Shown here: piece after piece, positions 63,078-64,000 of the stretch
How positions within the stretch are numbered: position 1 is the stretch's first letter
How the letters are laid out: each line of letters begins with the position of its first letter
Assembly (NCBI RefSeq): GCF_001421885.1
Contig: NZ_LMLH01000033.1
Coordinates: forward strand, 142,295 to 206,294
DNA from: Pseudomonas sp. Leaf48
GTDB lineage: Bacteria > Pseudomonadota > Gammaproteobacteria > Pseudomonadales > Pseudomonadaceae
Length of the DNA: 64,000 nt
Direction: 5' to 3'
Notes under the pieces: generated by a model
Seen by the model: the letters and a program-made list of their open reading frames with translations, nothing else
Database searches by the model: none
What the model was told of the DNA's origin: nothing
Made by a program: the position numbers and the translations under genes

Positions 63078-63094
63078 CGCACCAATATAGTGCA
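63078..63094. promoter_or_regulatory. NtrC-binding site upstream of ntrBC
   Basis: Minus strand TGCACTATATTGGTGCG, matching 12 of the 14 fixed positions of TGCACCAnnnTGGTGCA, about 140 bp upstream of the sigma-54 element and in the gap before ntrB. Confidence 0.65.
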
Positions 63095-63146
63095 CAAAGC
63101 TGAATGAAGTAAGAAGAGTCGCACAAAGGTATTTATCGTTGCGGGT

Positions 63147-63662
63147 TTACGGTTTGCTTGCCCGCTGCACGGTGAAGGTCACCGTATGGCTTTGCTGCAC
63201 GATGCTTTGGCGTTCAATCACCTGTACCGCGAGGCGGTGCTCACCACGAGCGACGTTGAGCAATTGCAGGGTCGGGACGTTGCTCGGCTGACCGTAAGGC
63301 TGATCATCCAGCAAGAGACGCAGTAGATGATGATCTTGCAGGTGCGGCTTGATCAGGACTTCGACAGTGACGTTGCCGTTGTTGGCGCGCAGTGATTCGC
63401 CAGTGGGCAGGCCGGAGAGTTCCAGTACCTCGTAGAGGGTGCTGCGGGGCTGTTCGCTGGAAGGGGCGATGGGTGGAGCGGGATTGCCAGGTGGCTGGCT
63501 TTCGATGCTGTTGAGAGGCTGTAACTCGACAGCCCGGGCGTTTGCGCCTGTGGGCGGTTGATTGCTGTAGGTGGTGGTGCCATTGGCGTCCGTGTACTTA
63601 TAGATCTGCGCGGTGGCGGGCAGGGATATCAGCAGCAGGATGAATGGAAAAACACGGGCCAT
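63147..63662 (-). CDS. DUF4124-domain exported protein
   Basis: 171 residues from ATG 63662. Signal peptide 1-18 (ends PATA), DUF4124 at about 19-45 (QIYKYTDANGTTTYSNQPP), then a Pro-rich linker and an Ig-like C-terminal part (LLLDDQPYGQPSNVPTLQL, GEHRLAVQVIERQ). Periplasmic, function unknown; located between glnA and ntrB in pseudomonads. Confidence 0.88.
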   Translation of the reverse strand: MARVFPFILLLISLPATAQIYKYTDANGTTTYSNQPPTGANARAVELQPLNSIESQPPGNPAPPIAPSSEQPRSTLYEVLELSGLPTGESLRANNGNVTVEVLIKPHLQDHHLLRLLLDDQPYGQPSNVPTLQLLNVARGEHRLAVQVIERQSIVQQSHTVTFTVQRASKP

Positions 63663-63760
63663 GAGCTCGACCGGAAACGAAAGCGTTGGGTTGCAGCATA
63701 GGTCAGGTGCGGCGGTTGCCTCCAGTCGCAAAACATTTTGGGCATGTTTCACGAAAGTCC

Positions 63761-63870
63761 TGTGGCAAGGGGGCTTGTCGGAACGCCGCATCGCCCCGCT
63801 GGGTTGCGCACCGGCCCCAAGAATTTCTGGGACTACTGCGTAGTCCAACGGGGGCGAGCCCCCTCACCAC
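63761..63870. repeat. Long REP-type inverted repeat
   Basis: TGTGGCAAGGGGGCTTG ... GGGACTACTGCGTAGTCCAA ... CCCCTCACCAC, related to the copy at 55731. The IS terminus begins 32 bp beyond it. Confidence 0.8.
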
Positions 63871-63901
63871 GGGGAAATCGGGTGCCTGTCGAAATTGCGT
63901 G

Positions 63902-64000
63902 TGTCTAGTCCTGAAATAGGTTTACACCTGTTTCAGTCTCAAAACGCCCGATGCACCGCATCGGGCGTTTTGTATTTCAAGGCCAGATGTGGCCGCTCCG
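63902..64000 (-). mobile_element. IS3-family element, one end only
   Basis: Terminus beginning TGTCTAGTCCTGAAATAGG at 63902, followed by the 3' end of a transposase reading frame. The rest lies beyond the window. Confidence 0.75.
63939..64000 (-). CDS. IS3-family transposase, C-terminal end (partial)
   Basis: The last 19 residues, ERPHLALKYKTPDAVHRAF then TGA at 63941-63939. The RPHxxLxYKTP pattern is the end of IS3-type (rve) integrase catalytic domains. Only this tail is in the window. Confidence 0.75.
   Translation of the reverse strand, partial: ERPHLALKYKTPDAVHRAF

Overview
The window is a stretch of core chromosome from a Pseudomonas of the fluorescens type. Three things suggest this. 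Gene order runs collinear with the P. aeruginosa block from hslO/pckA down to ntrBC (hslO, pckA, formate dehydrogenase locus, yrfG-nudE-cysQ, dctBD, rmlC, basic amino acid ABC transporter, yggX-mutY-asmA, hisBHAF, ctpA-envC-gpmI, grx-secB-trmL, ntrC-ntrB). Many intergenic gaps hold the GTGGGAGCGGGCTTGCTCGCG-type REP pairs common in this group. GC is high throughout except for a two-gene patch near 49-52 kb. Synteny statements are from memory, not from a search.

Layout. 1-16 kb: end of hslO (Hsp33), pckA, a small DUF6124-like gene, an S8 lipoprotein peptidase with a possible beta-barrel relic behind it, a RecQ-like helicase, 3-hydroxyacyl-CoA dehydrogenase plus hotdog thioesterase, a glycine-zipper protein, a LysR-fdhD-fdhF unit, kbp, yrfG/nudE/cysQ. 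16-27 kb: a thioesterase, dctD-dctB, orphan rmlC, a kinase/M23-like/PLP fusion followed by aguB-aguA (agmatine to putrescine), then small genes and an SDR/tautomerase pair. 27-45 kb: tRNA-Thr, FkbM methyltransferase, a basic amino acid ABC operon ending in a methyltransferase, gabP, a three-gene hydrolase/paralogue unit, tRNA-Phe, yggX-mutY-asmA, panZ-like and an OFA transporter. 45-64 kb: hisB-hisH-DUF2164-hisA-hisF, a periplasmic binding protein, a Vps62-like gene with a secreted S1 protease, yibQ-ctpA-envC, gpmI, rhodanese-grxC-secB, trmL, and ntrB-ntrC. The right edge cuts into an IS3-family element.

The most connected story is nitrogen control. ntrBC lies behind a candidate sigma-54 promoter with a near-consensus NtrC site. 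Downstream of ntrC, a strong sigma-54 promoter reads into three ~77-bp tandem repeats; by position, strand, size and repeat number this is the nitrogen-regulated sRNA NrsZ. gabP also carries a well-spaced -24/-12 element. These sit beside transport and catabolism of GABA, basic amino acids and agmatine.

The least explained parts are the Vps62-like/S1 protease cassette, the kinase-phospholyase fusion, the S8 peptidase with its relic, and an SDR lacking its catalytic tyrosine. Coordinates, motifs and reading frames were read directly by eye; family names rest on recognition of the proteins, without database searches.
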